From NCBI RefSeq assembly GCF_026344035.1, contig NZ_JAPKND010000001.1, forward strand, positions 1 to 64,000: DNA of 64,000 nt, written 5' to 3'. The translations under genes were made by a program, and so were the position numbers. Of this stretch, positions 32,784 to 43,605 are shown one piece after another; position 1 is the first letter of the stretch; each line of letters opens with the position of its first letter. The notes under the pieces are model-generated. The model was not told the DNA's origin. It was given only the letters and a program-made list of their open reading frames with translations, and searched no databases. Source of the DNA: Alcaligenes endophyticus. GTDB lineage: Bacteria; Pseudomonadota; Gammaproteobacteria; Burkholderiales; Burkholderiaceae_B.

Positions 32784-33434
32784 TCATAAGAACCAAGTAA
32801 CGAAGCTTTGACCAAAATACAAAAATGGCATCATAAGCTTCCACAACACTCCGGTAAACATCAAAATTAAAATAATAGGCATGCCGTATGGCTCCATACG
32901 AGCATATTGCACGGCTACTTTATTAGGTAACAGGCTAAATAAGATACGCCCGCCATCTAAAGGTAAAAGCGGCACTAAGTTTAACGCCATTAAAACCAAG
33001 TTAACTTGTACACCAGCCATGGCTACTCGTAACCAGAAGTCAGCACCACCCAAACCCAAGGCCTCGGCAACACGAGCAAACAAAACCCAAAATACGGCCA
33101 TGATCAAATTTGATGCGGGACCCGCTAAGGCCACCCACGCCATATCGCGCTTAGGTTTGCGTAAGCGCCCCCAGTTTACAGGAACCGGCTTCGCCCAACC
33201 GAATAATACTGCTGGCATAGATAGTAAGCTGGCACTTAATAATAAAATAAGTGGTAGCGCTATAGTACCGAACGGGTCTATGTGGGGAATAGGATTAAGC
33301 GTCATACGCCCCGCCTGATACGCGGTCGAATCCCCAAAAAAACGTGCCACATAAGCATGCGCCGCCTCATGTAAGGTAATACCAAAGATAAGCGGCAAAG
33401 CGTAGATGGTGATGGTTTGTATTACTGATTCCAT
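32784..33434 (-). CDS. Site-2 protease family (M50, YwhC-like) membrane metallopeptidase
   Basis: The 216-residue protein has the zinc motif HEAAH (near residue 22, in [17 protein letters not shown]) and the second-site motif [10 protein letters not shown] (near residue 160), both in membrane helices. Five to six helices are predicted. There is no PDZ domain, which places it in the small YwhC/Rv-like group rather than RseP. Lies directly upstream of dapA, in the same direction. Confidence 0.87.
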   Translation of the reverse strand: MESVIQTITIYALPLIFGITLHEAAHAYVARFFGDSTAYQAGRMTLNPIPHIDPFGTIALPLILLLSASLLSMPAVLFGWAKPVPVNWGRLRKPKRDMAWVALAGPASNLIMAVFWVLFARVAEALGLGGADFWLRVAMAGVQVNLVLMALNLVPLLPLDGGRILFSLLPNKVAVQYARMEPYGMPIILILMFTGVLWKLMMPFLYFGQSFVTWFL

Positions 33435-33519
33435 AGATCTTCAGGTCTGTCTGCCACAGTGGCATGATTGCCAGGGCGTTGATTCCGTCCTTCAGGATTG
33501 AACCACGAACAGCCTGACC

Positions 33520-33546
33520 GTGCAGCCTAATTTTACGAGGCTGCAC
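33520..33546. other. Inverted repeat after the Sua5/YciO gene
   Basis: Nine-base perfect arms (GTGCAGCCT / AGGCTGCAC) enclose a 9-base loop, in the 123-base gap between the Sua5/YciO gene and the M50 gene. There is no T tract on the minus strand after the stem, so it is a weak terminator or an mRNA hairpin. Confidence 0.45.
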
Positions 33547-33557
33547 AAAAAAATTAC

Positions 33558-34187
33558 TTATAAGCCAAGTGTAGCAGGGTCTCCGGCACCTAAACGCAAG
33601 ACTTGGGGGGCTTCACCCGTCAAATCTATCACTGTCGTTGCCGTTAAGGCGCAAGGGCCACCATCTACCACCGCTGCAAGCTGATGGGCGTAACGCTGTA
33701 GGATCTCTTCGGCATCATTAAGCGGCTCGTCTGAACCGTCCGGAATTAGGGTGGTCGACATTAACGGCGAACCGGCCTGCTCAATCAAGGCCAGCGCTAC
33801 TTTTTGTTCCGGCACGCGTATGCCTATGGTTTTCCGAGAAGGATGGGAAACTCGTCGCGGCACCTCTTTGGTCGCTTCAAGAATAAAAGTCCAAGGGCCT
33901 GGCGTCGCCATTTTCAGCAGACGATACTGTTTATTATCTACTTTCGCAAAATGACTAATTTCCGCAAGGTCGCGGCACAATAAAGTGAGATGATGCCGCT
34001 CATCCAAACCCCGTAGTCGACGCAACGCGTCTGCCGCTGACTTATCATCCAAACGTGCTACCACCGCATAACTAGAGTCGGTAGGCACCGCTACCAGCCC
34101 CCCTTTTGCCAGTAGCTCTGCAGCCTGTGCCATAGCACGGGGCTGAGGATTCTCGGGGTGCACGACGAATAGTTGGGACATAAGCAT
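33558..34187 (-). CDS. Sua5/YciO/YrdC-family protein (L-threonylcarbamoyladenylate synthase-like)
   Basis: The 209-residue YrdC-fold protein shows the family pattern LAKGGLVAVPTDSSYAVVA at the N terminus, a middle KxR-like strand region (GPWTFILEATKEVPRR), and PLMSTTLIPDGSDEP. It resembles the YciO branch, whose role is less sure than that of TsaC. ATG at 34187 or 34181 may be the start. Confidence 0.85.
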   Translation of the reverse strand: MLMSQLFVVHPENPQPRAMAQAAELLAKGGLVAVPTDSSYAVVARLDDKSAADALRRLRGLDERHHLTLLCRDLAEISHFAKVDNKQYRLLKMATPGPWTFILEATKEVPRRVSHPSRKTIGIRVPEQKVALALIEQAGSPLMSTTLIPDGSDEPLNDAEEILQRYAHQLAAVVDGGPCALTATTVIDLTGEAPQVLRLGAGDPATLGL

Positions 34188-34362
34188 TTCCTTGTTGTAA
34201 ACATATTTACAGTAACGTACTACAGATAAACATCTGTCCTAACACGTACTTTTAGGCTTCAAGATGAATATTCTCACAAAACACTTGCCAAAAACTTATT
34301 TTATGCCTTATAATTTATTTTTTACCCAGCAACCACCTTTGTTTGGTAAAAAACGAAACAGT

Positions 34363-34439
34363 GGTGACCGTAGCTCAGTTGGTAGAGTCCCGGATTGTGA
34401 TTCCGGTTGTCGTGGGTTCGAGCCCCATCGGTCACCCCA
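34363..34439 (+). tRNA. tRNA-His (anticodon GTG)
   Basis: The acceptor GTGACCG pairs with CGGTCAC. The extra G at 34363 opposite discriminator C34436 is the histidine identity pair. The anticodon loop is TTGTGAT and the T arm GGGTTCGAGCCCC. CCA is encoded (34437-34439). Confidence 0.96.
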
Positions 34440-34512
34440 AAATATATTCGCTTATTAAGTTTTATATAGCTTACCTAAAAAGCAATAAAACTAAAATGCG
34501 ATAAAACAATTA

Positions 34513-34537
34513 AAGCCCGCCTCAAGCGGGCTTTTTT
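34513..34537 (+). terminator. Terminator of tRNA-His
   Basis: Eight-base arms AAGCCCGC / GCGGGCTT with a 5-base loop and six T residues lie about 75 bases after the tRNA. Confidence 0.88.
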
Positions 34538-34690
34538 GCGCTTACTGCCCCCGCTTATAGGGTAGTGAGCCATTACTCGACACCATAAGTAGTGCTATAG
34601 CCCAAACACGTTAACACTCAAGCATTAGCTACTACACCAGTCGCTAACAATACCAATGTCATTGCGCAGCCGGCACTCTGACAATAACAT

Positions 34691-34721
34691 AAAAATGCCG
34701 AGCACTAAGCTCGGCATTTTT
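34691..34721 (-). terminator. Terminator of the dnaKJ operon
   Basis: Perfect 13-base arms (AAAAATGCCGAGC / GCTCGGCATTTTT) with a 5-base loop lie 10 bases after the dnaJ stop. The T-rich arm makes it work in both directions. Confidence 0.9.
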
Positions 34722-34730
34722 AGAAACACA

Positions 34731-35858
34731 TCAAGAAAACCAGTTCTTGAGCTTATCAGTAAAAGACTCGCTTTTCGGGGAGTGCTTGGTTCCACCATCA
34801 CGCAAAGCATCTTCGAACTGACGCAAAATTTTCTTTTGCTCATCCGACAAGCGCACAGGTGTTTCAACCTGCACGTGGCAGTACAAATCACCTGGGTAGC
34901 TAGAGCGCACCCCTTTGATACCTTTACCCCGTAAGCGGAAGGTTTTACCCGTCTGCGTACCTTCAGGTATGGCGATTTCCCCACGTCCTGTTAGGGTTGG
35001 CACCTCGACCAAACCACCTAAAGCTGCGGTAGTGAACGGTATGGTTAACTCGCAATGCAAATCCTCGCCATCGCGCTTAAAAATACCGTGTGGCTTGATA
35101 CGAATTTCTACGTATAGGTCGCCAGGAGGGCCTCCATTGACGCCAGGCTCACCATTACCGCTGGAGCGGATACGCATACCATCATCTATACCGGCGGGAA
35201 TCTTCACCTGCAAGGTCTTGGTTTTACGTACTCGCCCTTCCCCATTACATGCTGTACACGGATCTGGAATTTCCTTACCCGAGCCATGACAGGTGGGACA
35301 AGTTTGCTGCATGCTAAAGATACCTTGTTGCATGCGCACTGCACCAGCGCCATTACAAGTGCGGCAGGTTTCTGCTTTGGTACCAGGTTTTGCCCCTGAA
35401 CCACTGCATACCTCGCAGTTATCCCAGCTAGGAATACGGATTTCAGTGTCAAAGCCATTAGCCGCCTGCTCTAGACTAATATCTAAGGCATAACGTAAGT
35501 CTGCACCACGATATACCTGTGGGCCACCACCGCGGCCGCCTCTGCCACCACCGAAAATTTCGCCAAAAATATCACCAAAAGCATCTGCAAAACCAGCGCC
35601 TCCACCCATTCCGGCACCCATACCAGAATTAGGGTCTACACCGGCATGACCATAATGATCATACGCTTCACGCTTTTGCTCATCCGATAGAATCTCGTAG
35701 GCTTCTTTAGCCTCTTTGAACTTCTCTTCTGCCTCATGATTGTCCGGATTACGATCCGGATGATACTTCATGGCGAGCTTACGATAAGCCTTACGGAGCT
35801 CATCTTGTGTCGCATTTTTTGCCACACCGAGAATGTCGTATAAGTCGCGTTTTGCCAT
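34731..35858 (-). CDS. dnaJ: Chaperone DnaJ (Hsp40)
   Basis: The 375-residue co-chaperone stimulates DnaK ATPase. It has the J domain with HPD (near residue 33, YHPDRNPDN), a Gly/Phe-rich region (about residues 75-115), four zinc-binding CxxCxGxG repeats (about residues 145-205: [33 protein letters not shown]) and the C-terminal substrate domains. It follows dnaK by 99 bases. Confidence 0.97.
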   Translation of the reverse strand: MAKRDLYDILGVAKNATQDELRKAYRKLAMKYHPDRNPDNHEAEEKFKEAKEAYEILSDEQKREAYDHYGHAGVDPNSGMGAGMGGGAGFADAFGDIFGEIFGGGRGGRGGGPQVYRGADLRYALDISLEQAANGFDTEIRIPSWDNCEVCSGSGAKPGTKAETCRTCNGAGAVRMQQGIFSMQQTCPTCHGSGKEIPDPCTACNGEGRVRKTKTLQVKIPAGIDDGMRIRSSGNGEPGVNGGPPGDLYVEIRIKPHGIFKRDGEDLHCELTIPFTTAALGGLVEVPTLTGRGEIAIPEGTQTGKTFRLRGKGIKGVRSSYPGDLYCHVQVETPVRLSDEQKKILRQFEDALRDGGTKHSPKSESFTDKLKNWFS

Positions 35859-35900
35859 TTTATCTCACAGCGCCTAAAGCGCTATCGTTTGAATAACAAT

Positions 35901-35933
35901 GCCCGATTTCCTGCTGCGCGCTGGAAACCGGGC
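35901..35933 (-). other. Intercistronic hairpin between dnaK and dnaJ
   Basis: The arms GCCCGATTTCC / GGAAACCGGGC (one mismatch) enclose an 11-base loop with no T tract. It is likely to set the DnaK:DnaJ ratio by partial termination or mRNA protection. Confidence 0.5.
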
Positions 35934-35957
35934 TATAACTACCTCATCAAGGCTAGA

Positions 35958-37883
35958 TTACTGATCGCGTTTAACTTCACGGAAGTCAGCATCAACCACG
36001 TTATCATCAGCGGGCTGAGCATCGGCGCCTGGGGCACCTTGCTGTGCAGCAGCTTCAGCTTGCATATCGGCATACATCTTTTCGCCTAGCTTTTGTGAAG
36101 CTGTGGACAAGGCCTCGACTTTAGCGTCAATAGCTTCCTTATCGCCCTCTTTCAGGGTTTCTTCCAGCTCTTTGATAGCAGCCTCGATGGCTTCTTTCTC
36201 GCCTGCCTCAAGCTTGTCACCGTACTCTTCCAGCGATTTACGGGTAGAGTGTACGAGAGACTCGGCTTGGTTACGGGCGATCGCTAGTTCGGCGATACGA
36301 TGGTCATCCGCGGCGTGCAATTCCGCATCTTTCACCATGCGCTCGATTTCCTCGTCGGACAAGCCAGAGTTCGCTTTGATCGTAATTTTGTTTTCTTTGC
36401 CTGTACCTTTATCTTTAGCCGATACATGCAAGATACCGTTGGCATCAATATCAAAGGTCACTTCAATTTGTGGCAAACCACGAGCTGCAGGTGGAATACC
36501 CTCGAGGTTGAACTCACCCAACGCCTTATTACCGGCAGCAATCTCACGCTCACCCTGATACACCTTAATGGTCACAGCAGGCTGATTATCATCAGCGGTC
36601 GAGAACACCTGTGAATGACGAGTAGGTATCGTGGTGTTTTTATGGATCATCTTGGTCATTACACCGCCCAGGGTCTCGATACCCAAGGACAAAGGAGTAA
36701 CGTCTAGCAAGAGTACGTCTTTACGGTCACCCGACAACACAGAACCTTGAATCGCTGCACCAGCGGCTACCGCTTCATCAGGGTTCACGTCTTTACGTGG
36801 ATCGCGGCCAAAGAACTCTTTAACACGTTCTTGTACTTTAGGCATGCGGCTCATACCGCCCACCAAGATTACATCATCGATATCAGAAGTTTTTACCCCT
36901 GCATCTTTAATCGCCACACGACAAGGCTCAATGGAGCGCTCGATCAAGTCTTCGACCAATGCTTCCAGTTTTGCACGCGTGATTTTCAAGTTAAGGTGTT
37001 TAGGGCCTGAAGCATCAGCTGTAATGTAAGGCAGGTTGATTTCAGTTTGCTGAGTAGAAGATAATTCGATCTTCGCTTTTTCAGCGGCTTCTTTCAAACG
37101 CTGCAGTGCCAATACGTCTTTAGACAGATCGACGCCACTTTCTTTCTTGAAGTCTTCAATAATGTAATCGATGATACGTTTATCAAAGTCTTCACCGCCC
37201 AAGAAGGTATCACCATTCGTGGACAGAACTTCAAACTGTTTCTCGCCGTCTACGTCAGCGATTTCGATAATGGATACGTCAAACGTACCACCACCCAAGT
37301 CATATACCGCTATTTTACGATCGCCTTTTTCGGTCTTATCCAAACCAAAGGCTAACGCCGCTGCAGTAGGCTCGTTGATAATACGTTTTACATCTAGCCC
37401 AGCAATACGACCGGCATCTTTAGTCGCTTGACGCTGACTATCGTTAAAGTAAGCAGGAACCGTAATGACGGCCTCAGTCACTTCCTCGCCTAAGTAGTCT
37501 TCTGCGGTTTTTTTCATTTTCCGCAAAATATCGGCAGACACTTGCTGAGGAGCCAGCTTTTTGCCTTGAGCCTCTACCCAAGCGTCACCGTTCTCAGCCG
37601 CTGCAATCGTGTAAGGCACATGACTAATATCAGCCTGAACCACTTTTTCGTTAAACTTACGGCCAATCAAGCGCTTCACAGCAAAAATTGTATTGGCAGG
37701 ATTTGTCACTGCCTGACGTTTTGCTGGAGCACCGACTAAAATTTCGCCATCTTGCATGTAGGCAACGATGGATGGGGTGGTACGACCGCCCTCGGCGTTT
37801 TCAATAATGCGAACCTGGTCACCATCCAAAATAGATACGCAGCTATTTGTTGTACCCAGGTCAATACCAATGATTTTGCTCAT
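35958..37883 (-). CDS. dnaK: Chaperone DnaK (Hsp70)
   Basis: The 641-residue ATP-dependent chaperone has the signatures [12 protein letters not shown] at the start, IYDLGGG-type motif as [13 protein letters not shown] (near residue 198), and [11 protein letters not shown] (near residue 343). The C-terminal tail ends in an EEVD-free [13 protein letters not shown], typical of proteobacterial DnaK. It is transcribed from a sigma-32 promoter at 37942-37969. Confidence 0.98.
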   Translation of the reverse strand: MSKIIGIDLGTTNSCVSILDGDQVRIIENAEGGRTTPSIVAYMQDGEILVGAPAKRQAVTNPANTIFAVKRLIGRKFNEKVVQADISHVPYTIAAAENGDAWVEAQGKKLAPQQVSADILRKMKKTAEDYLGEEVTEAVITVPAYFNDSQRQATKDAGRIAGLDVKRIINEPTAAALAFGLDKTEKGDRKIAVYDLGGGTFDVSIIEIADVDGEKQFEVLSTNGDTFLGGEDFDKRIIDYIIEDFKKESGVDLSKDVLALQRLKEAAEKAKIELSSTQQTEINLPYITADASGPKHLNLKITRAKLEALVEDLIERSIEPCRVAIKDAGVKTSDIDDVILVGGMSRMPKVQERVKEFFGRDPRKDVNPDEAVAAGAAIQGSVLSGDRKDVLLLDVTPLSLGIETLGGVMTKMIHKNTTIPTRHSQVFSTADDNQPAVTIKVYQGEREIAAGNKALGEFNLEGIPPAARGLPQIEVTFDIDANGILHVSAKDKGTGKENKITIKANSGLSDEEIERMVKDAELHAADDHRIAELAIARNQAESLVHSTRKSLEEYGDKLEAGEKEAIEAAIKELEETLKEGDKEAIDAKVEALSTASQKLGEKMYADMQAEAAAQQGAPGADAQPADDNVVDADFREVKRDQ

Positions 37884-37941
37884 AATTGATTACCTAGCTT
37901 ATAAATGTTGAATGCTAAAAGCAAATTGTTCGATGAATGGT

Positions 37942-37969
37942 AGATGGGGGATACCCTAGAAATTTCAAG
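37942..37969 (-). promoter_or_regulatory. Sigma-32 heat-shock promoter of dnaKJ
   Basis: On the minus strand, CTTGAAA (37963-37969) and CCCCATCT (37942-37949) are separated by 13 bases, an almost perfect RpoH consensus, about 60 bases before the dnaK start. Confidence 0.88.
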
Positions 37970-38017
37970 GGCCAACTATATTTTTTTATGTCAGCCCTGT
38001 TTTTTCGCCCCTACGCC

Positions 38018-38590
38018 TTATTTAGCAGCGCTTACCATGACCAATGCTGGACGCAAAACACGCTCAGAAATGGTGTATCCCTTTTGCAAGACTTGTGCAA
38101 TTGTTCCCTCGGGGTGATCAGAGGGGACAGCCGAAATAGCCTGATGTAAATGTGGATCAAACTTTTCACCTGGCTCAGGAGCAACTTCTTTAAGGTGATT
38201 CCACTCAAACGCCTTTACCAACTGGCGCAAAGTGGTCTCAACCCCTTCTTTCCAAGTGTCTAGGCTTTGATCGGTTTGTGCTAACGCCGCCTCTAGGCTA
38301 TCGCGCACAGGGATTAGGCTCTCGGCAAACGACTCAATCCCAAATTTACGGGCTTTGGACACATCGTCCTCGGCACGACGACGAATGTTTTCAACCTCGG
38401 CCTTGGCTCTAAGCAACTGATCGTGATAGCTCGCAATTTTCTCTTGCGCTTGAGCCAGCTCAACGGCCAAAGCCCCTGCATCCTCTACGAGGCCTTCAGG
38501 ATTTTCAGTCGCCTCTGTGGGCTCGTCATGCTGAGCCATTGTTGGCTCTTGGGGGTCTAGCGGCTTGTTGTCGTCAGCGTGAGTCGACAT
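38018..38590 (-). CDS. grpE: Nucleotide exchange factor GrpE
   Basis: The 190-residue exchange factor for DnaK has an acidic N-terminal tail, a long coiled coil (about residues 45-95) and the C-terminal beta domain ([14 protein letters not shown], then [16 protein letters not shown]). I start it at ATG 38590: the frame is open to 38623, but that codon lies at the expected transcription start of the sigma-32 promoter, while GGAG precedes 38590. Confidence 0.95.
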   Translation of the reverse strand: MSTHADDNKPLDPQEPTMAQHDEPTEATENPEGLVEDAGALAVELAQAQEKIASYHDQLLRAKAEVENIRRRAEDDVSKARKFGIESFAESLIPVRDSLEAALAQTDQSLDTWKEGVETTLRQLVKAFEWNHLKEVAPEPGEKFDPHLHQAISAVPSDHPEGTIAQVLQKGYTISERVLRPALVMVSAAK

Positions 38591-38627
38591 ACTAAGTTCT
38601 CCACAACAGAAATCGTCAATCACCCCA

Positions 38628-38655
38628 AAATGGGGGCTATCTAAGCCAATTCAAG
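38628..38655 (-). promoter_or_regulatory. Sigma-32 heat-shock promoter of grpE
   Basis: On the minus strand, CTTGAAT (38649-38655) and CCCCATTT (38628-38635) are 13 bases apart, the same spacing as the dnaK promoter. It defines the grpE start at 38590. Confidence 0.85.
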
Positions 38656-38673
38656 TAAGGTAAGCAAAAAATA

Positions 38674-39765
38674 TTATGTATTTGCTGTGTTGTCGTGGCT
38701 AACCCATCCTGACAGATGACGCAAAGCCAGATCTGTTAATGCCTCCACCCAGGATGAGTCGGCATTCAAACAAGGGATATAACGCAACTGCTGGCCGCCG
38801 TCCTCAACAAAAGCATCGCGGCATTCTATTTGTATTTCTTCAAGAGTTTCCAAGCAATCGGCCAAGAAGCCTGGGCACATCGCATCAACCCTAGCCACAC
38901 CTTGCTTGGCCCACTCACGCAACAGCGGCTCAGTATAGGGCTCTAACCAGCGCTCCGCACCGAAGCGGCTTTGAAAAGAAACGTGAATAGGTACTTGTTG
39001 ATCCGCCAGCTCGGCTTTTAGGGCTAAGCTAGTTTCCAGGCAATCCCGATAATACGGATCACCCTGCTCTGCACAGCGCCTAGGTAGACCATGAAAGCTT
39101 AATAGCAAGCGCTCGGGTTTGCCATGCTCGTGCCAATATTGGCGTACTTTATTAGCCAAAGCGCCAATGTAGCCAGGGTCGACATGATAACGTTTTACTG
39201 TGCGCCACTCGGGCTGATCACGCAAACGTGCCATATGTTCCGCGATGTAATCAAACGCAGTTGCCGTGGTACTAGCGGCGTACTGGGGGTACAGCGGTAA
39301 GGCTAAAATACGCTGGCAACCTTTAGCGCGCAAGGCCTCTACCGCACTGATCAAAGAGGGTTGACCATACCGCATACCTAGCTCTACGAACACCTGCTCG
39401 TAGCCACGCGCCTGCAAGCTAGACTGCAACCCATCGGCCTGTGCTTGGCTCCATACGAGCAGCGGAGCCCCTTCAGGAAGCCAAATGTCCTGATACCGAG
39501 GCGCTAACTTAGCTGGCCTGCGTGGCAAAATAAACAAACGCAATATGATTTGCCATAAAAACGGCGGAATTTCTATGACACGCGGATCAGAGAGAAACTC
39601 TTTTAAGTAGCGCCGTATTTCTGTAGCATTTGGCGCTGCTGGAGTGCCTAGATTTATCAGCACAATCCCTATAGGCCCAGGCGGCTGGATGGACTGTGGT
39701 TCGGACGCCAATAACGTAGGGTCAGCCGCTTCAGGCAAATAAGGCGAAGCAAAGATTTTAGACAT
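38674..39765 (-). CDS. hemH: Ferrochelatase
   Basis: The 363-residue enzyme inserts Fe2+ into protoporphyrin IX, the last step of protohaem synthesis. Motifs: VLINLGTPAAPN near the start, LPLYPQYAASTTA near residue 170, and the catalytic-His segment LLSFHGLPRRC near residue 224. It lies between hrcA and grpE, as in other Alcaligenaceae, 53 bases after hrcA. Confidence 0.95.
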   Translation of the reverse strand: MSKIFASPYLPEAADPTLLASEPQSIQPPGPIGIVLINLGTPAAPNATEIRRYLKEFLSDPRVIEIPPFLWQIILRLFILPRRPAKLAPRYQDIWLPEGAPLLVWSQAQADGLQSSLQARGYEQVFVELGMRYGQPSLISAVEALRAKGCQRILALPLYPQYAASTTATAFDYIAEHMARLRDQPEWRTVKRYHVDPGYIGALANKVRQYWHEHGKPERLLLSFHGLPRRCAEQGDPYYRDCLETSLALKAELADQQVPIHVSFQSRFGAERWLEPYTEPLLREWAKQGVARVDAMCPGFLADCLETLEEIQIECRDAFVEDGGQQLRYIPCLNADSSWVEALTDLALRHLSGWVSHDNTANT

Positions 39766-39818
39766 GGGGGCGAATAATACGAGTGGCTAAAGAATAGAGA
39801 GGATGTAGACCATGCCCT

Positions 39819-40835
39819 TTAAGCATGGTGACTTAAAGCGTTAGACAACATACGTGCGGTGATGTCTACAATGGGAATGACCTTATCATAGGCCATACGC
39901 GATGGCCCAATAACACCCAAGGTACCTACTACCTGCCCGTCTACCCCGTAAGGCGCTGTAATAACCGATACATCTTCTAGGGGAACTAAGTGTGAGTCTC
40001 CACCGATGTAAATCTGCACCCCCTCGGCTTTACTAGATACATCCAGTAAATGCAGCAAATCGGTTTTTTTCTCGAACAAGCTAAACAGACGCCTTAGCCT
40101 GTCCATGTCTGCCACCATCTCAGATACATTAAGCAGCTTGTTTTCGCCGGCAATCACTACCGCCTCTTTGTGGTCTGGTTGATGCGTACCTGCATCAACG
40201 GCCTGTTGCATAAGGCGAGATATATCTGCCTGCAAGTTAGTAAGTTCCCTCGCTAAGGAGTGCTTCACCTGGTCGAATGATAAACCAGAAAAATGATGAT
40301 TAAAAAAGTTACTGGCCTCGATGAGCTCTTGCTCAAGGTAGTCACGGGGCACAAACAAAATGCGATTTTGCACGTCCCCATCGGGGGTTACGATAATTAA
40401 TAAAACACGCTTTTCCGATAAACGTATAAATTCGATCTGCCGGAATACTTGGGCTTTTTTAGGGGCCAACACCACGCCAGCGAACTGCGACAAATTGGAC
40501 AGAACAGAGGCGGCCGACATCACCGCTCGCCCTGGTTCATCAAGCGGTATATATTGGTCCAAATGCATATTAGCGAGATTTTCAAAACGCCTTGAAGCGA
40601 GCATACTATCGACAAACAAGCGATACCCTTTCGGTGTGGGCACCCGCCCCGCCGACGTATGGGGGCTGTGTATTAACCCCAAACCTTCTAGCTCGGCCAT
40701 TACATTGCGTATTGTCGCCGGTGAAAAATCAAAAACCGCCGACAAGGTTCGAGAGCCCACTGGCTGGCCGTCGGCAATATAACGTTCAATTAACGCTTTC
40801 AGTAATTCATTGGCTCTATCATCCATACCCGACAT
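39819..40835 (-). CDS. hrcA: Heat-inducible transcription repressor HrcA
   Basis: The 338-residue repressor has an N-terminal winged helix ([20 protein letters not shown] and [18 protein letters not shown]) and the HrcA GAF-like core. It normally binds CIRCE elements, but no TTAGCACTC-N9-GAGTGCTAA is visible near hrcA, grpE or dnaK here, so its targets are probably elsewhere (groESL is the usual one). Confidence 0.95.
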   Translation of the reverse strand: MSGMDDRANELLKALIERYIADGQPVGSRTLSAVFDFSPATIRNVMAELEGLGLIHSPHTSAGRVPTPKGYRLFVDSMLASRRFENLANMHLDQYIPLDEPGRAVMSAASVLSNLSQFAGVVLAPKKAQVFRQIEFIRLSEKRVLLIIVTPDGDVQNRILFVPRDYLEQELIEASNFFNHHFSGLSFDQVKHSLARELTNLQADISRLMQQAVDAGTHQPDHKEAVVIAGENKLLNVSEMVADMDRLRRLFSLFEKKTDLLHLLDVSSKAEGVQIYIGGDSHLVPLEDVSVITAPYGVDGQVVGTLGVIGPSRMAYDKVIPIVDITARMLSNALSHHA

Positions 40836-40959
40836 TTTACTCTCTTTATGATTTATCGCCGCCTTCCTGCATCACATATTACAGCCAAGTCTAACCCAGC
40901 AACTCTATAATAAATTTAACGCAACTTTTCCATCTTCAATCTGTGAAGGTTTTTACCGT

Positions 40960-41859
40960 ATGCATTTTCAAACGATCGCCATCATAGGCCGTTACCAAGA
41001 CAGCGGACTGGACACACCAGTACGTGCCCTAGCGCGCATGTTGACGCAGGCCGGCTGCAAGGTGCTGATCGAATCGGATACAGCAAAAAACACCTCTATC
41101 CACGAGTTCCCAGTAGGCACTTATGCGCAGATTGGGCAGCAGGCTGACCTTGCCTTAGTGTTGGGCGGCGACGGCACCATGTTGGGAGCCGCCCGCGAAC
41201 TGGCCCACGCTCACGTTCCCTTAATTGGTATTAACCACGGCCGCCTAGGTTTTATTACGGATATCCCTATCAATGATGCCAACCAAGCACTTTATAGTTT
41301 ACTGGATGGCCATTACGAAATCGAAGAGCGCTCAATGCTGGAAGGTCGCGTATTACGAAACGGCGAAACCCTTTTTGCTGGTAGTGCGCTCAATGATGTG
41401 GTCATTAACCGGGCTGGCCGCGGCGGGATGATAGAGCTACGGGTAGAGTTAAACGATATATTTATGTACCGTCAACGCGCCGACGGTTTAATTATCTCTA
41501 CCCCCACGGGCTCCACGGCTTACTCTTTGGCGGCAAACGGCCCCATCCTGCATCCTAGTTTGAACGCTATCTTATTAGTACCGGTAGCGCCACAAACCCT
41601 GTCCCAACGTCCCATCGTATTACCCGATAATGGCACATTAAAACTGACCATAACCACCTTAGGGCGAGTAGAATCAGGGGGTAGCGTACACTTTGACATG
41701 CAAGCGTGGTCTGATTGCCAACCCGGCGATGTTATTGAAGTACGCCGCTCTAGCAACTCCGTTCGTTTTATTCATCCTAAAGGGTATAGTTTTTTCTCTA
41801 CTCTTAGAAGTAAACTGGACTGGAACCGCATGCCGCTGCCCCAGGAAGACAACGAATAA
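40960..41859 (+). CDS. nadK: NAD kinase
   Basis: The 299-residue enzyme phosphorylates NAD to NADP. The diagnostic LALVLGGDGTMLGAA is near residue 68, followed by LIGINHGRLGFITD and the triphosphate-binding ISTPTGSTAYSLAANGP. It is divergent from hrcA and followed by recN after 11 bases, a conserved pair. Confidence 0.96.
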   Translation: MHFQTIAIIGRYQDSGLDTPVRALARMLTQAGCKVLIESDTAKNTSIHEFPVGTYAQIGQQADLALVLGGDGTMLGAARELAHAHVPLIGINHGRLGFITDIPINDANQALYSLLDGHYEIEERSMLEGRVLRNGETLFAGSALNDVVINRAGRGGMIELRVELNDIFMYRQRADGLIISTPTGSTAYSLAANGPILHPSLNAILLVPVAPQTLSQRPIVLPDNGTLKLTITTLGRVESGGSVHFDMQAWSDCQPGDVIEVRRSSNSVRFIHPKGYSFFSTLRSKLDWNRMPLPQEDNE

Positions 41860-41870
41860 CTTAGCCTTCT

Positions 41871-43523
41871 ATGCTACGTACCCTGCACATCCGTGATTTC
41901 GTCATCGTCGATCAAGCCACTATCGAGTTCGAGTCTGGCTTTACCGTTTTTACCGGTGAAACCGGCGCTGGTAAATCTATACTCATTGATGCCCTATCCT
42001 TGGCCTTAGGAGGCCGTGGCGACTCAAAAGCCATACGCGAAGGGTGCCCACGCACTGAAATCTCCGCCAGTTTTGAGTGCACTGAAAGCGCTCGCGCATG
42101 GCTTTTAGCGAATGCCTTAGACATCGACGACGATTTAGTTTTACGGCGTGTCATTGATCAACAAGGACGTAACCGTAGCTACATTAATGGCTCCCCGGCC
42201 ACGCTCGCGCAGTTGCGCGAGCTAGGTCAGCTATTGCTGGACATCCATGGCCAGCATGCCCATCAAAGCCTAATGCAAGGTCATAAGCAAACGATACTAC
42301 TGGACACGCAAGGTGGTCACCTTTCCTTGGCCCGAAAAACCGAGCAGGCGTGGCAACAGCATCAATACGCCCGCAAAGCACTTGAGCAGGCGCAACAGCA
42401 AGCGGAAACAGCACAACACCAGCAGCAACAACTTGAATGGCAGATACAAGAACTCAGCTCGTTGAATTTGCAAGAAGGTGAATGGGAACAGTTGCAACAA
42501 GAGCATACGCGCTTAAGTCATGCTCAAACTCTACTCGATAGTGGTGCCATCGCTTTAGATGCCTTAGATGGTGAGGTGCACTCTGCCTTGCGATTACTGC
42601 ATAAAGCCAAACAAGAAATTGCCGCACAACTAAAGCATGACCCTGAACTACAAAGCATTTATGAAGCGCTAGAATCGGCTCACATTACTAGCTCCGAAGC
42701 GGTTTCTGACCTTAATAGCTATCTTAGCAACACGGAACTGGATAATACTCGGTTAGCCCAGCTCGACGAGCGCGTGAGCCTAGTTTTCAATGCAGCCAGA
42801 CGCTTCAAGCTCGCTCCGGAGGAGCTCCCTGCCTTACTGCATGATCTGGAACAACAATTGCTGCGGACACAACAGGCCAGTGATCTAGAGCACTTGCAGC
42901 GGAAATTCGACACTACGTGGCAAAATTACCTAGCGTTGGCTCAGTCTCTTAGCGCTGCGCGCTTAACGGTGAGCCAAAAACTGTCTAGCCAAGTCACTGA
43001 AGCGATGCAGACCCTCGCTATGGAGGGTGGCAGCTTTGCCGTGCAACTGCATGCCAACCCGGCGGGGCCGCAAGGTTTGGAACACGTCGAGTTTTTAGTA
43101 GCTGGCCATCAAGGTAGCAGCCCACGACCGCTGAACAAGGTGGCCTCTGGCGGCGAGTTAGCGCGCATTTCGTTGGCTTTATCGGTTATTGCCAGCCAAG
43201 CGGCGCAAGTGCCCACCTTAATTTTTGATGAGGTTGACACGGGTGTGGGCGGTGCCGTCGCCGAAGTCGTTGGACGCTTACTCTTAGAGCTAGGTAAGCG
43301 CCACCAGGTGCTCTGCGTGACCCACCTGCCTCAAGTTGCTGCCTGCGGCGAACACCAATTTAAAGTAGAAAAACACAGCCACCAAGGACAAACCTTGTCT
43401 AGCATTGCCGCACTGAATCAAACCCAGCGCACACAAGAAATTGCACGCATGCTGGGTGGATTAGAAATAACCGCTACAACACTCGAGCATGCGAGTGAGA
43501 TGCTACAACGGCAAAGCAACTAA
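41871..43523 (+). CDS. recN: DNA repair protein RecN (SMC-like ATPase)
   Basis: The 550-residue protein has the Walker A motif GETGAGKSIL (near residue 29), two coiled-coil arms, the ABC signature NKVASGGELARISLAL and Walker B with TLIFDEVDTGVGG (near residue 460). It acts in double-strand break repair and is usually LexA-controlled, but no clear LexA box was identified upstream. Confidence 0.96.
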   Translation: MLRTLHIRDFVIVDQATIEFESGFTVFTGETGAGKSILIDALSLALGGRGDSKAIREGCPRTEISASFECTESARAWLLANALDIDDDLVLRRVIDQQGRNRSYINGSPATLAQLRELGQLLLDIHGQHAHQSLMQGHKQTILLDTQGGHLSLARKTEQAWQQHQYARKALEQAQQQAETAQHQQQQLEWQIQELSSLNLQEGEWEQLQQEHTRLSHAQTLLDSGAIALDALDGEVHSALRLLHKAKQEIAAQLKHDPELQSIYEALESAHITSSEAVSDLNSYLSNTELDNTRLAQLDERVSLVFNAARRFKLAPEELPALLHDLEQQLLRTQQASDLEHLQRKFDTTWQNYLALAQSLSAARLTVSQKLSSQVTEAMQTLAMEGGSFAVQLHANPAGPQGLEHVEFLVAGHQGSSPRPLNKVASGGELARISLALSVIASQAAQVPTLIFDEVDTGVGGAVAEVVGRLLLELGKRHQVLCVTHLPQVAACGEHQFKVEKHSHQGQTLSSIAALNQTQRTQEIARMLGGLEITATTLEHASEMLQRQSN

Positions 43524-43605
43524 AACGATGTGTTGTATTTCAAGTTAGGTAGCATCGTTTCAAGCTGCCCACTCGCTAAGCCTTATGGTGAAACCAGCCC
43601 TGAAG

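Noticed and set aside
34264-34458. 64-residue ORF across tRNA-His
   Set aside because: Most of it is the tRNA gene itself; no coding signal.
39819-40959. CIRCE element in the hrcA/nadK region
   Set aside because: Searched by eye for TTAGCACTC or GAGTGCTAA near hrcA, grpE and dnaK; none found.
43523-43560. Terminator between recN and fur
   Set aside because: The arms AAACGATG/CATCGTTT pair, but the loop is 22 bases and there is no proper T tract.
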